Below, one piece after another: positions 35,556-44,696 of a DNA stretch of 64,000 bases. Position numbers and translations under genes: made by a program. Within the stretch, counting starts at the first letter, position 1. Every line of letters starts with the position of its first letter. The notes beneath the pieces are model-generated. The model was not told the DNA's origin and made no database searches. It worked only from the letters and a program-made list of their open reading frames with translations. This DNA comes from CALVGQ01 sp031551965. GTDB lineage: Bacteria > Bacillota_I > Bacilli_A > Erysipelotrichales > Erysipelotrichaceae. Location: positions 62,001 to 126,000 of the forward strand of contig JAVBMW010000009.1 of NCBI GenBank assembly GCA_031551965.1. The letters are read 5' to 3'.

Positions 35556-37176
35556 TTTGTTTTCCTCGTGGCATTAATTTAGTAAATGATATTTTAAAAA
35601 TTCTCTGCGGAAGTCTAAAAAATGATGTAGTAACGATATACATAATAACTCCTGCAACTCCTGTAACTGCAAGTTCTACAAAGGTAATAAGTCTTGATGT
35701 ACATGCAAAGTTAACACCACACCACTTCACAATTACAAATGCACCATACATGGATACAATTCCAATAATTACAAATATGGTTCCTTGGATCAATCTTTTA
35801 TAATTGACTTGATACACTTTTTTCATAAAAAATAGTGATAAGAAAATACAAGTAAATCCTGTTAAAATACTCGATGTGATTGCACCAGTATAGCCAGTAT
35901 ATTTCATTAATGGAAAAAAAGTAATCGTTTTTACTGCGAATCCAACCGCAAGGATCAAAATAATCGTTTTTCTTTGTCTTAAAGCCAACATCATGTTACT
36001 GCAAATAGGAGAAACCGTTCCAGTAAATGCAAGAAAACTACTAAATGCTAAACAAGTTGCTCCATAATCTAAATTTGTTGACCCATACATAAAATAATAA
36101 ATCGGTTTTGCTAAGGCAAGCAAACAGAAACATAACGGAGTTGCAATATAAATAACAGTTTCTAATGAATCTATAACATTCTTTCTAAGTTCTATATAAT
36201 TTTTCTTTTCAAGTGAAATTGTTAGATATGGAATTACACTTGCACCAAAACTCAAACCTAAAATCTGCGGTATGCTTGTAAGATTATTACTTTGAAAATG
36301 GATCATTGAGTAAATAGCACTCTCCATCCCTGCAGGTACAGTACCAGTTGCTGCCAAAGTTTTTGTGAAAAATGAAGAATTAATGATATCCATACTGCTA
36401 CCTAAAATTGATACAACTACAAATGGAAGTCCAATAATAAACATTTCTTTTAATAGTAAGCTTGCATCTTTTGCCTGAGTTTGTTGTGCATTTGACATAG
36501 CTTTAATTTCTTTATACTGTGATTTATCCAATTTTTTAAAATAAAATATAGTAACAATAGCTGCCAAAGCAGGAGCTAATATTGCCATATAAATTGCCCA
36601 GATACTACCTAATCGCAATACATAAACACAAAATGCTCCAAAAATAATCATTGAAAATACACGAACCACTTGCTCAATGATCTGACTTACTGCATAGACT
36701 TTCATATTTTTCAAACCTTGATAAAACCCTCTGAAAGAACTCAGATACGGAACAAAAAATATTGCGATCGCAATAATACGTAAAACAATAATATAATTAT
36801 TGATATAAATAGGATCGGTTTCAGTACTAGTAAACTTTGCATATTGTCCAGCAAACAAAAACACAACAACCGCCAATACAAAGCCACTACTCAGTAAAAT
36901 GCTTGTAATCAATTTTCTAACTAGTACAACTGTTTTATAATCTTCCTTCAGCATATATTTAGCTACTAACGAAGATAATGCCATTGGAAGTCCTGCACTA
37001 GCGATCGTTAAAATAATATTATAAATCGAATATGCTTGTGCATAAAAATCAGGATTTCCACCTGTCATTGAAGTTAATACTGGTGCATAAATCAGACCTA
37101 GAAATTTAGATATAAAAAGACCGGCTGAGCCGGTTAATGCACCTGCAACTAATGATTGTTTTGTTTTGTTACTCAT
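35545..37176 (-). CDS. MOP-superfamily flippase (YtgP/MurJ/SpoVB-like)
   Basis: A polytopic protein of 543 residues with about 14 TM segments, of the polysaccharide-exporter branch of the MOP superfamily. The start 'GALTGSAGLFISKFLGLIYAP' and 'SIYNIILTIASAGLPMALS' match YtgP/SpoVB proteins of Bacillota. YtgP acts as the lipid II flippase (MurJ) in Bacillus, whereas SpoVB serves the spore cortex; sequence alone does not separate them. It lies in an rsuA-linked pair with overlaps on both sides, a frequent arrangement for YtgP. Confidence 0.88.
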   Translation of the reverse strand: MSNKTKQSLVAGALTGSAGLFISKFLGLIYAPVLTSMTGGNPDFYAQAYSIYNIILTIASAGLPMALSSLVAKYMLKEDYKTVVLVRKLITSILLSSGFVLAVVVFLFAGQYAKFTSTETDPIYINNYIIVLRIIAIAIFFVPYLSSFRGFYQGLKNMKVYAVSQIIEQVVRVFSMIIFGAFCVYVLRLGSIWAIYMAILAPALAAIVTIFYFKKLDKSQYKEIKAMSNAQQTQAKDASLLLKEMFIIGLPFVVVSILGSSMDIINSSFFTKTLAATGTVPAGMESAIYSMIHFQSNNLTSIPQILGLSFGASVIPYLTISLEKKNYIELRKNVIDSLETVIYIATPLCFCLLALAKPIYYFMYGSTNLDYGATCLAFSSFLAFTGTVSPICSNMMLALRQRKTIILILAVGFAVKTITFFPLMKYTGYTGAITSSILTGFTCIFLSLFFMKKVYQVNYKRLIQGTIFVIIGIVSMYGAFVIVKWCGVNFACTSRLITFVELAVTGVAGVIMYIVTTSFFRLPQRIFKISFTKLMPRGKQNAS

Positions 37177-37688
37177 GGATTTACACTTTCCTCATTTAAA
37201 TTAATTTCTATAAATTCTCGTGTTGTCGTTAATTTAGTTATATCTTTATAACAAACCATCATATAAAGATGAGTATTGTTATCAAGTAAATCACCACTTA
37301 CTGTAATTCCTTTAACATATTTCTTTTCTGCATTGGCTTGATACGGAATCATGTTGTACTCTTCATCGTCAAAAATCCCAAAAGAGGGAGTCATTGAAGT
37401 CGCATCATAATCACGCTTACCTTCTAAAACAATTATTTCAATATCATACATCGCAATTTGTGCATTATCGATAGAAACATAGTATAAATATGTACCATCA
37501 CTATTTTTAGTTACTTCAAAACTTAAAGAAAAGTATTTTGAAGAAGTCTGAAAAAGCGTATTGTCACGGACAATATTATAATAAGACTGATACATTTCAA
37601 GTTTTTCTTGATCAGTTTGATTTGTTTTTTTATTACATCCTGATATTAGGAATAACATACTTAATATAAGAAGGACAATTTTTTTCAT
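37173..37688 (-). CDS. Small lipoprotein of unknown function
   Basis: A 171-residue protein with a type II signal peptide: MKKIVLLILSMLFLISGC gives lipobox ISGC. The mature part is a small beta-rich domain with no known motif. The start is fixed by GAGGTGAT before this ATG; an upstream in-frame start would bury the signal peptide. Overlaps the flippase gene by four bases (ATGA), so it may help flippase function, but that is only context. Confidence 0.78.
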   Translation of the reverse strand: MKKIVLLILSMLFLISGCNKKTNQTDQEKLEMYQSYYNIVRDNTLFQTSSKYFSLSFEVTKNSDGTYLYYVSIDNAQIAMYDIEIIVLEGKRDYDATSMTPSFGIFDDEEYNMIPYQANAEKKYVKGITVSGDLLDNNTHLYMMVCYKDITKLTTTREFIEINLNEESVNP

Positions 37689-37728
37689 TTCGATCACCTC
37701 TTTAGGTATTGTACCACAACTTATCAAC

Positions 37729-37755
37729 ACAAAAAAGACTGAAATTAATCAGTCT
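37729..37755 (-). terminator. Terminator after the DUF1540 gene
   Basis: Stem AGACTGA/TCAGTCT with a six-base loop, then six T on the minus strand. It overlaps the stop codon of the small Cys-rich gene. Confidence 0.85.
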
Positions 37756-37900
37756 ATTTCTTTCTAAATGTACAACAAAGTGTTTCACTGTCAGTCGTTG
37801 GGGTATGACTGCAGTTGCAACCAACTTCCACATGATTTGCGGTACAATCTTTTTTGTGGTTATAAACACAATTTATTACAGAGCATTTAATAGTATTCAT
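37754..37900 (-). CDS. DUF1540 small cysteine-rich protein
   Basis: A 48-residue protein with Cys at 6, 11, 19, 28, 30, 42 and 43, in the DUF1540 pattern (KCSVINCVYN, CTANHVEVGCNCSHTP, TLCCTF). AGGAGG lies six bases before the ATG and a strong terminator overlaps the stop, so this is a genuine short gene. DUF1540 proteins occur mostly in spore-forming Bacillota and probably bind metal; the function is unknown. It is flanked by a sporulation-type gene. Confidence 0.88.
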   Translation of the reverse strand: MNTIKCSVINCVYNHKKDCTANHVEVGCNCSHTPTTDSETLCCTFRKK

Positions 37901-37929
37901 AAGTTACCTCCTGATGTTAGAATACCCTT

Positions 37930-38118
37930 TTACTCCTTTTTTATACGATAAATTATACAACAAGAGAAACTGTAAATTTGTTCCAATTCACTTTGAAAAT
38001 GACATATTGAATATTTTATATCTACAATATTTTCTTCAGTAATTTTTTTCAAAAAATCATTAACACTTTCCATTAAATCTTTTTCATGATCTTCTTCGAT
38101 AATTTCAACTTGAATCAT
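37930..38118 (-). CDS. Cse60-like sporulation protein (DUF2758)
   Basis: A 62-residue protein that aligns in style with Bacillus Cse60: the start 'MIQVEIIEEDHEKDLMESVNDFL', then 'VDIKYSI' and the end 'IYSFSCCIIYRI'. Cse60 of B. subtilis is expressed in the mother cell; its role is unknown. AGGTGA precedes the ATG. It lies just downstream of the dipicolinate genes, which fits a sporulation cluster. Confidence 0.75.
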   Translation of the reverse strand: MIQVEIIEEDHEKDLMESVNDFLKKITEENIVDIKYSICHFQSELEQIYSFSCCIIYRIKKE

Positions 38119-38172
38119 AGTTTTTCACCTCAAATATAAATTTACCTAAGATCATTAAAGAATTTTGTCGTA

Positions 38173-39036
38173 TTATAGTTTAGAAAGTAAAGTGTCAATT
38201 TGATCTTTTTGTTCAGAATTCAAAGTAACTAATGGTAAACGAACATATTCTTCACAAAGGTTTTCTTTAGATAAAATATACTTGATATCACTTGGACTTG
38301 AAACCATAAAACAAGCTCTTGTGATCTTTTTCAATTTATCATCACTATCTACATCATCTATACCAAATTCATATGCTTCAATAATTTTACGGATTAGCTT
38401 TGCATGTAGATGACCAACTACAGAAACGATACCATCGAATCCATAGTGCAAACCTTCTAAAAGTAAACCATCATCACCACTTAAAATGATACAACCACAA
38501 TTTTCTATGATGTTTAAAGTATCATGGTAGTCATCTGAAGCCTGTTTAAGCGCGATAATGTTCTTACAATCATTGCATAAGCGAATCACTGTATCACTCG
38601 TCATATTGATTCCTGTGCGTTTTGGAACATTATACAACATAACAGGCAACTCAATTTGATCTGCAACTGATTTAAAATGTTGATATAATCCTTCCTGGCT
38701 TGGACGATTATAATAAGGTGTAATCAACATAATTCCATCAATTTCATATTTTGATGCCATCAAACTTAATTCAATTGTGGATTTTGTATCATTGGTACCA
38801 CATCCCATCCATACTGCAATTCGATGATTTACAATTTTGACCACAAATCGTAAGAAATCTTCTTTTTCTTCAAAACTTAACGTACTTGCTTCTCCCGTTG
38901 TACCACATAAAATAATTCCATCTACTTCATCTTGAATACAACGTTCAATTAAGTTAACGGTACTTTTGTAGTCAATTTCTTTAAATTGATTCATCGGTGT
39001 TACTAATGCAACCATAACTTTACCCAAAATTTTCAT
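38173..39036 (-). CDS. dapA: 4-hydroxy-tetrahydrodipicolinate synthase
   Basis: Condenses aspartate semialdehyde with pyruvate. The 287 residues have 'VALVTPM' at the start, 'GTTGEASTL', the 'MLYNVPKRTG' block with the reactive Tyr, the Schiff-base Lys in 'IIALKQAS', and 'ILSGDDGLLLEGL'. I chose the ATG at 39036 because AGCAGG precedes it; an upstream ATG adds 14 residues. It overlaps dpaB by 17 bases, so it probably feeds dipicolinate synthesis in the mother cell, as in the Bacillus spoVF-dapA operon. Confidence 0.95.
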   Translation of the reverse strand: MKILGKVMVALVTPMNQFKEIDYKSTVNLIERCIQDEVDGIILCGTTGEASTLSFEEKEDFLRFVVKIVNHRIAVWMGCGTNDTKSTIELSLMASKYEIDGIMLITPYYNRPSQEGLYQHFKSVADQIELPVMLYNVPKRTGINMTSDTVIRLCNDCKNIIALKQASDDYHDTLNIIENCGCIILSGDDGLLLEGLHYGFDGIVSVVGHLHAKLIRKIIEAYEFGIDDVDSDDKLKKITRACFMVSSPSDIKYILSKENLCEEYVRLPLVTLNSEQKDQIDTLLSKL

Positions 39037-39613
39037 AATCCTGCTCCGATCTAAATAGTAAAGGTTGTATTTGTTCATGAATTAAAGCATGCTCTATTGT
39101 TTTTTCAATAAGTGACCATTTACTAACACAACTATTTGGTTTCTTTAAATAATCATCTTGTAAAAATGGTACAAAATAAATATTTTTAGTTTGCTTCAAA
39201 CGAAATAGTTGTTCAGCAGTAGAACCCAAGATATCATTCGATGCAATCGCAATAACCACAGGTTTACTATTTCTAAGCATTGCTTTAGCTGCTAATGTAC
39301 AAGTATGATCATAATCGCCATGTGCTAGTTTACTGATAACTGTTGAAGTACAAGGTGCGATCACCATACAATCAAACGGACAAACAGGTCCAATTGTTTC
39401 AGCATCTTGGATTGTTGTCATGACAGATCTTTTAGTAATTCTTTCTAAGTCAGCAATCAAAGCAGTATGTGTCCCAAAACGAGTATCCAAGTTAGCACTA
39501 TTTTTGCTCAAAATAACAGTTACATCATGTCCCTTTTTCACAAACATCTCAATTTCGCGCACAATCATTGCATGGTTGCAATATGAACCTGATATAGCCC
39601 AACCAATTCTCAT
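39020..39613 (-). CDS. dpaB: Dipicolinate synthase subunit B
   Basis: The flavoprotein-type subunit (SpoVFB) of dipicolinate synthase, 197 residues. The flavin-binding start 'MRIGWAISGSYCNH', 'DCMVIAPCTSTVISKLAHG' and 'NDILGSTAEQ' match the family. With DpaA it turns dihydrodipicolinate into dipicolinic acid, the calcium-chelating compound of spore cores. It overlaps dpaA by four bases. Confidence 0.95.
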   Translation of the reverse strand: MRIGWAISGSYCNHAMIVREIEMFVKKGHDVTVILSKNSANLDTRFGTHTALIADLERITKRSVMTTIQDAETIGPVCPFDCMVIAPCTSTVISKLAHGDYDHTCTLAAKAMLRNSKPVVIAIASNDILGSTAEQLFRLKQTKNIYFVPFLQDDYLKKPNSCVSKWSLIEKTIEHALIHEQIQPLLFRSEQDYENFG

Positions 39614-40398
39614 AAATTCAACTCCTTTTCTAATAATTTAACTAAACAAGCTGCTGCAGAATAAGGTGCAGTAATTGATGGTAAACTTGGTGCAATCAAC
39701 ACCTTTTCATGTTGATGAAATTCTATATCAACACCAATTCCTCTTGTCGAAATATCAATTATGATTGGCATCTTATTCCAAGAATTGATACGTTCTTTAT
39801 TTAAAACACAAGTTGGTGCTGTATTAATCACGATATCACTTACTTTTTGAGAATCCCAAGTTTCATAATCAATTTGATTATAAGGACATGTATCATCAAC
39901 ACTTCTTGAAATCACTTTAAATTTCAATTGCAACTTTTCTAATAAATCACAAATCGCTCTTCCGCTATGACCATAACCCACTACATCATATGTGTACTCA
40001 TATATTGATTTTTCTGTCTTTGTAAGCAACATCATCAATACACCTTCAGCCGTCAATAATGAATTGACATTTAATACTTCACTAAATTGTGACATGTTTA
40101 CAATCGTCCAATTTTGAGAAATCAAAATTGGATTGATTACTCCCGTATAAATTGTAAGATGATTTGTACATTTTTTCAAAAAAGGAAGTATTTCTACACT
40201 TTGATCAAAAAGACGGCAAAATCCCCTATCATCAATTCCACTCATTGGTAAAATCACAAAATCAATCTCATGACAATTTTTGATTGCGATTTGTACATCT
40301 TCACTATTTTTAATGCCGATTACGTTCAATTCTTTTTTTATTAGTTGTTCATAAATCAAATTCATTCTAAGATCAGAAATCAAAATACATCCATTCAC
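39610..40398 (-). CDS. dpaA: Dipicolinate synthase subunit A
   Basis: The NAD(P)-binding subunit (SpoVFA), 262 residues. The N-terminal part is the family-specific domain; the Rossmann motif GYGHSGRAICDLL is near residue 148. The GTG at 40398 is preferred because GAGG lies seven bases upstream; a TTG one codon earlier is too close to it. It opens the dpaA-dpaB-dapA operon. A possible SigK-type -10 element is nearby. Its presence is the best evidence that the organism makes endospores. Confidence 0.94.
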   Translation of the reverse strand: MNGCILISDLRMNLIYEQLIKKELNVIGIKNSEDVQIAIKNCHEIDFVILPMSGIDDRGFCRLFDQSVEILPFLKKCTNHLTIYTGVINPILISQNWTIVNMSQFSEVLNVNSLLTAEGVLMMLLTKTEKSIYEYTYDVVGYGHSGRAICDLLEKLQLKFKVISRSVDDTCPYNQIDYETWDSQKVSDIVINTAPTCVLNKERINSWNKMPIIIDISTRGIGVDIEFHQHEKVLIAPSLPSITAPYSAAACLVKLLEKELNL

Positions 40399-40414
40399 CA
40401 AATCACCTCTAATT

Positions 40415-40423
40415 TATCCTATG
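40415..40423 (-). promoter_or_regulatory. Possible SigK-type -10 element upstream of dpaA
   Basis: CATAGGATA on the minus strand matches the mother-cell SigK -10 pattern CATAnnnTA, about 17 bases before the dpaA start. The -35 region does not clearly show the AC motif, so this is suggestive only. Confidence 0.35.
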
Positions 40424-40459
40424 CAAATGTCTAGGATTTGAGCCTATAATTTGCTCCAA

Positions 40460-40488
40460 AAAATAGAAAAGCACTGATAAACAGTGCT
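40460..40488 (-). terminator. Terminator after tyrS
   Basis: Stem AGCACTG/CAGTGCT with a five-base loop starts at the TAG stop codon of tyrS and is followed by TTTCTATTTTTT on the minus strand. Confidence 0.85.
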
Positions 40489-41731
40489 AAAACTCACAAA
40501 CAAACCAATTTTTCTTTCCTTTTTTGATAATACATAATTCTTCATTAAAACAATCTTTCTTGTCAACAATGGCTTCTGGATCAACTACTTTAGCCCCATT
40601 AACTTGAACAGAACCATTGTTGATCAGCTCACGAGCTTCTCGTTTACTGGATGCGATTTTTGCATTGACAAGTAAATCTGTTAATGATAAACCATTTTCA
40701 ATTTTTACATGTGGCATTTCTTCAACACCTTGTTTTAATTCTTCAAAGGATAGATCACGGATATCTCCTCCAAAGAATGTATTTGTGATTTTAATTGCAG
40801 TATCATAAGCTTCTTGGCTATGAGCTCTGATTGTTAATTCTTCTGCTAAAGCTTTTTGAGCAGTTCTTAAATGAGCAGCATTTTTTAATTGATCTTCTAA
40901 TTCCAAAATTTCAGTTGGAGTTCTCATCGATAGTCTTTTTAAGAAATCAATGATATCTGCATCACCTGTGTTCAGCCAAAATTGGTAAAATTGGTATGGA
41001 CTTGTTTTTGTTGCATCAAGCCAAATATTACCACCTTCACTTTTACCAAATTTAGTTCCATCTGATTTCATAATCAGAGGAGAAGTAACTCCAAATACTT
41101 TAGCATCTTCTCCACAGACCTTACGAATCAAATCAGTACCAGAACATAAATTTCCCCATTGATCTGAACCACCGATTTGCATAATACAGTCATGATCACG
41201 GTATAATGTCAAAAAGTCAATCGCTTGTAAGATCGTATAAGTAAATTCAGTAAAGGAGATCCCAGTATCCAAACGACTAGCGATCGTATCTTTAGCTAAC
41301 ATATAACTAATATTAAAATATTTTCCATAATCACGTAAGAAATGTAGTAAATCCAGTTTTCCTAACCAATCGTGATTATTTAGTAGTAAAGCTCTTCCAG
41401 AATTAAAATCTAAGAATTGTGAAAGTTGACCTTTGATCGCTGCTACATTGATCGCAATATCTTCTAATGTTTGCAGTTTTCTTTCTGTTGTTGGACGAGG
41501 ATCACCAATCATCCCAGTTGCTCCTCCACATAAAGCGATTACTCGATGCCCTGCTTCTTGATATCTTTTTAATAACATGATTTGTTGCATATGTCCAATA
41601 TGCAATGAATCAGCAGTTGGATCAAATCCACAATAACATGTCAATGGTTGATTCATTCTTTCTTTTAATGCTTCAATGTCTGTAACATCTTTTACTAATC
41701 CACGCCACTGTAACTCTTCTAAAAACGTCAT
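40487..41731 (-). CDS. tyrS: Tyrosyl-tRNA synthetase
   Basis: A 414-residue class I synthetase of the TyrRS-S type. The HIGH-like motif is HIGHM (about residue 46), the KMSKS motif appears as KFGKS (about 231), the tyrosine pocket has 'GGSDQWGN', and an S4 domain closes the protein ('KIASSKREARELINNGSVQVNG'). A tyrosine T-box leader precedes it and a terminator follows, so it is controlled on its own. GGAGG is nine bases before the ATG. Confidence 0.97.
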   Translation of the reverse strand: MTFLEELQWRGLVKDVTDIEALKERMNQPLTCYCGFDPTADSLHIGHMQQIMLLKRYQEAGHRVIALCGGATGMIGDPRPTTERKLQTLEDIAINVAAIKGQLSQFLDFNSGRALLLNNHDWLGKLDLLHFLRDYGKYFNISYMLAKDTIASRLDTGISFTEFTYTILQAIDFLTLYRDHDCIMQIGGSDQWGNLCSGTDLIRKVCGEDAKVFGVTSPLIMKSDGTKFGKSEGGNIWLDATKTSPYQFYQFWLNTGDADIIDFLKRLSMRTPTEILELEDQLKNAAHLRTAQKALAEELTIRAHSQEAYDTAIKITNTFFGGDIRDLSFEELKQGVEEMPHVKIENGLSLTDLLVNAKIASSKREARELINNGSVQVNGAKVVDPEAIVDKKDCFNEELCIIKKGKKNWFVCEF

Positions 41732-41743
41732 TTTCTATTCCTC

Positions 41744-41949
41744 CTAAAAAAAATCACATCCAATAAGGACGTGATTACGTGGTACCACCTTAATTTAGTC
41801 TTGCGACCCTCAAATCGTTAACGCCGATATACGACTTATCTTTGCAATAAGTTGCTCCAAGGTGTATTCCTAAGCCATTGTAAGCTATTTTCATCAACCA
41901 TAGCCTTTCTCCATACAAACATGCTTAGTACTCTTTCTTTTCTTTGCAT
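41744..41949 (-). ncRNA. T-box riboswitch, tyrosine-specific, upstream of tyrS
   Basis: The minus strand carries the T-box GGTGGTACCACG (about 41790-41779), then a terminator with stem AATCACGTCC/GGATGTGATT and eight T (41776-41746). In stem I the specifier position reads TAC (41866-41864) within GGAATACACCTTGG, a tyrosine codon, agreeing with the downstream gene. Uncharged tRNA-Tyr would pair with the UGGU of the T-box and prevent termination. Confidence 0.93.
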
Positions 41950-41955
41950 AATCAA

Positions 41956-41984
41956 ATTATAGACAACCGAGAAATAAAAGTCAA
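41956..41984 (-). promoter_or_regulatory. Sigma-A promoter of the tyrS T-box transcript
   Basis: TTGACT (41984-41979), a 17-base spacer and a perfect TATAAT (41961-41956) on the minus strand. The start near 41949 precedes stem I of the T-box. Confidence 0.85.
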
Positions 41985-41999
41985 ACTTTATTCAAAATT

Positions 42000-43091
42000 T
42001 CATTCTGCTAAACAATAATAGTATAAATTGTAGTAAATAATGAAATCATCCATTTCATTTATAAGCCATAGATAGATATGTTCATTTTCTACAAATGGAA
42101 GTTTATCTACAACTTCACCTTCATTTATAATTTGATAATTTCCAAGTAAAGAATAATCATAATCATCACGTTGTTGCCTAGTTAAATCTTGATAAATAGG
42201 AAATATACAATACTCAGTAGACGGATTATTACGGATGATTAAATTTTTATCTTCATAACTTGAAAATACTGCTTCAATACCTGCAATTTGAAATCTTGTA
42301 TCAAAGTTAATCAGTGGGCTTACAACATTATGCAGAGATTGACCTACACTCATTTTATTTGAATCTTTAATTTCAAAATCATAAATAAATTCTAAATCTT
42401 CTGAAGTTTCGATAAGTTGCAGAAAATTTTGTCCATTCTCTAAATCTTTGACAAATGTTGCGATAACTTTTGGAAAAGAATCTAAGTTTTGAGGATATTT
42501 TTTTTCTAAATAATAAATACTATTTATTTGATTAACGATTTGTGATTTAAACTGATCATCTTTAAATTGTATTGAATAAGTATAGCAATTTTCTTTCCAT
42601 TCTAATTCTAATAAAGATGAATCCTTGATCAACTCATTGATAGGTTTAATATCTTGACTCCATGAATCAATAAAATCCTCATATTTGTTTTCTAGCTCTT
42701 TTATATTAAAAATAGAATATGTTTGATTATTAATGCTCACAGTTTCTTTATTAAAAATTTGAACATCAATTTGTCTTAATTCTTTTTCTGTATTTACAAA
42801 AAAATACAAATCAAATAAAGTTTTTTGGTTTACTTCATCTGTTTTTTTGAACTCAGCTTCCTTAAAAAATTCATAATATTGACTACCTATATAGCCACAC
42901 ATTTCATCTTTACAATATATAGTTGATGAATAATTTTCATGATTGAACTGAGGTAATCCCTCTTCTTTATAAGCTTGAGGAAAAATAGAAATTGTCTTAT
43001 TCCTATCTTTTTCTTGTACAATCCAAAAGATTAGTATTATAGAAATAATACTAAATAGTAAAATAAAGAGTTTACTCTTATGTGTTTTCAT
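42000..43091 (-). CDS. Membrane-anchored extracytoplasmic protein of unknown function
   Basis: A 363-residue protein with an N-terminal hydrophobic segment (about residues 7-24) that could be an uncleaved signal; no lipobox Cys is present. The rest is acidic, with no motif I recognise. The ATG with AGAGGA upstream (43091) is preferred over an earlier in-frame start inside the preceding gene. It follows the MBL-fold lipoprotein by ten bases and probably belongs to the lgt operon. Confidence 0.7.
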   Translation of the reverse strand: MKTHKSKLFILLFSIISIILIFWIVQEKDRNKTISIFPQAYKEEGLPQFNHENYSSTIYCKDEMCGYIGSQYYEFFKEAEFKKTDEVNQKTLFDLYFFVNTEKELRQIDVQIFNKETVSINNQTYSIFNIKELENKYEDFIDSWSQDIKPINELIKDSSLLELEWKENCYTYSIQFKDDQFKSQIVNQINSIYYLEKKYPQNLDSFPKVIATFVKDLENGQNFLQLIETSEDLEFIYDFEIKDSNKMSVGQSLHNVVSPLINFDTRFQIAGIEAVFSSYEDKNLIIRNNPSTEYCIFPIYQDLTRQQRDDYDYSLLGNYQIINEGEVVDKLPFVENEHIYLWLINEMDDFIIYYNLYYYCLAE

Positions 43092-43101
43092 TTTATTTCC
43101 T

Positions 43102-43914
43102 CTATTTAGCGAACAAATTAATCCCATCAGTCATAAAATGTACTTCTTTATCTGTAGTATAATAAATTTTTTTATCTGAAACAACATTTTGAAGATTTTT
43201 ATTTAATTCTGCAGCTGTAACAACAATATAGTCCGGATTTATTGTTTCATAAAGTTGAATTGACAATTCATTATTTCTTCCGTGATGTGGTGCTTTTAAA
43301 ACATCAATTGATTTTAAACCATACTTCAAAAAGTTCTGGATTCCCGCTTCTTCTATATCTCCAGGTATCAAGAAGTTAATCGTATTCACTTCAACTAAAA
43401 CAACTAAAGAACTATCATTACTATTCATTGCATTTTCTAAAGGTGGAAAAATTGTAATATCGATTCTTTCATTGCCAAATTTTACAAAATCTTTTACAAC
43501 TTCATTCAATACATTGGATGAGTCAATAATTAAATCTAGTTCTTTTTGAAGTGAACTTCCTTTATCGTAATATGTTTGATATATCTGTTTAACTGAATAT
43601 TTTTTTATGATCTCTGTTGCATTTCCAATATGATCTTTATCTGGATGAGTTAATATGATTGCTTCAATTTCCTTTATTTTAAATTCTTTTAAATGTTTTA
43701 ATATTACTTCAAGATCCTTTTTTTCTCCTGTATCTATAATATAGGTTTGCTTCCCTGCATGAATAACGATGCAATCCGCTTCATCAAGACCTAGAAAATA
43801 GATATCAACTTTTTTATCAATATCCACAATATATATTTTTTCCTCAGCACATGAAGTTAGCATTAGACAACAAGCTAAAAGAGCGAAAACAAATAGCTTT
43901 AGATTTTTAAACAT
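43102..43914 (-). CDS. MBL-fold lipoprotein related to the ComEC hydrolase domain
   Basis: A 270-residue protein with a type II signal peptide (lipobox LTSC at about residues 19-22). The mature part is an MBL-fold hydrolase with the LTHPDKDHIG metal motif and 'DVLKAPHHGRNNE', the form seen in the C-terminal domain of ComEC/Rec2 and in stand-alone relatives. An anchored nuclease or phosphodiesterase at the outer face is plausible; DNA uptake is one option as a comG operon is in the window, but no link is shown. It begins one base after lgt, which encodes the enzyme that lipidates such proteins. Confidence 0.83.
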   Translation of the reverse strand: MFKNLKLFVFALLACCLMLTSCAEEKIYIVDIDKKVDIYFLGLDEADCIVIHAGKQTYIIDTGEKKDLEVILKHLKEFKIKEIEAIILTHPDKDHIGNATEIIKKYSVKQIYQTYYDKGSSLQKELDLIIDSSNVLNEVVKDFVKFGNERIDITIFPPLENAMNSNDSSLVVLVEVNTINFLIPGDIEEAGIQNFLKYGLKSIDVLKAPHHGRNNELSIQLYETINPDYIVVTAAELNKNLQNVVSDKKIYYTTDKEVHFMTDGINLFAK

Positions 43915-43915
43915 A

Positions 43916-44680
43916 TTATTTAATTACCTTATCTGCTTTCTTTTCAGCTATGATCCACAATAAAATACCAAATAAAGCCATCCAAATTGAAATGAATTGA
44001 GAAGTTGTTAAAGCTCCAACACTTCCACGAATCAAATCTCCTCTAAAAAATTCCAAAATAAATCTACCAATGCTATAAAATATCAAATAGGCTGAAGCAA
44101 GCTGACCTTGTTTATTGAAAACTTTAGATAAATAAATAAGTATTGCGAAATGTATAAAATCGAGTAGACTGCTTACTAATTGAATTGGAAATAAACTAAC
44201 TCCGCTGAGTCCTATTGATTCAGGAGGAAATATTACAGCTAAAAATGATGTACTTTCCATCCCATAACAACATCCCGCAAAAAAACAGCCAATGCGACCA
44301 AAACCTTGAAGCAAGGCAACACTTGGAGCTACCAAATCTAAAACAGTCAGAAACGATAATTGCATCATTTTACAAAATAAATAAATAGCTAAAATACCAC
44401 CAATCAATCCACCATAAATAACATAGCCTTCTGCAATATTAAAAATGATCATTGGGTTTGCGATTATTTCAGGAATTTGTGTTAACCAATATAAAATTTT
44501 AGCACCTAAAAATACACCTACAACCATCCAAATCACTAAAGAATCAATAACTTCAGTTTCAATTTTCTTCTTATTTGCACGAGTACACAAAACATAATAT
44601 GTAACGATAGCCCCAAGTGCGATCATAAAACCATAAGATTGGACGGTTAATGGTCCAATTTTAAATAAATGTGGATGCAT
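43916..44680 (-). CDS. lgt: Prolipoprotein diacylglyceryl transferase
   Basis: Transfers diacylglycerol from phosphatidylglycerol to the lipobox Cys of prolipoproteins. The 254 residues have about seven TM helices. The signatures 'GRIGCFFAGCCYG' (near 137) and 'YSIGRFILEFFRGD' (near 205) hold the conserved Arg and Glu, and 'YGGLIGG' is also present. AGGAG lies eight bases before the ATG. It is followed by a lipoprotein gene and may be co-transcribed with it. Confidence 0.96.
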   Translation of the reverse strand: MHPHLFKIGPLTVQSYGFMIALGAIVTYYVLCTRANKKKIETEVIDSLVIWMVVGVFLGAKILYWLTQIPEIIANPMIIFNIAEGYVIYGGLIGGILAIYLFCKMMQLSFLTVLDLVAPSVALLQGFGRIGCFFAGCCYGMESTSFLAVIFPPESIGLSGVSLFPIQLVSSLLDFIHFAILIYLSKVFNKQGQLASAYLIFYSIGRFILEFFRGDLIRGSVGALTTSQFISIWMALFGILLWIIAEKKADKVIK

Positions 44681-44696
44681 AATTGTTCTCCTATTT

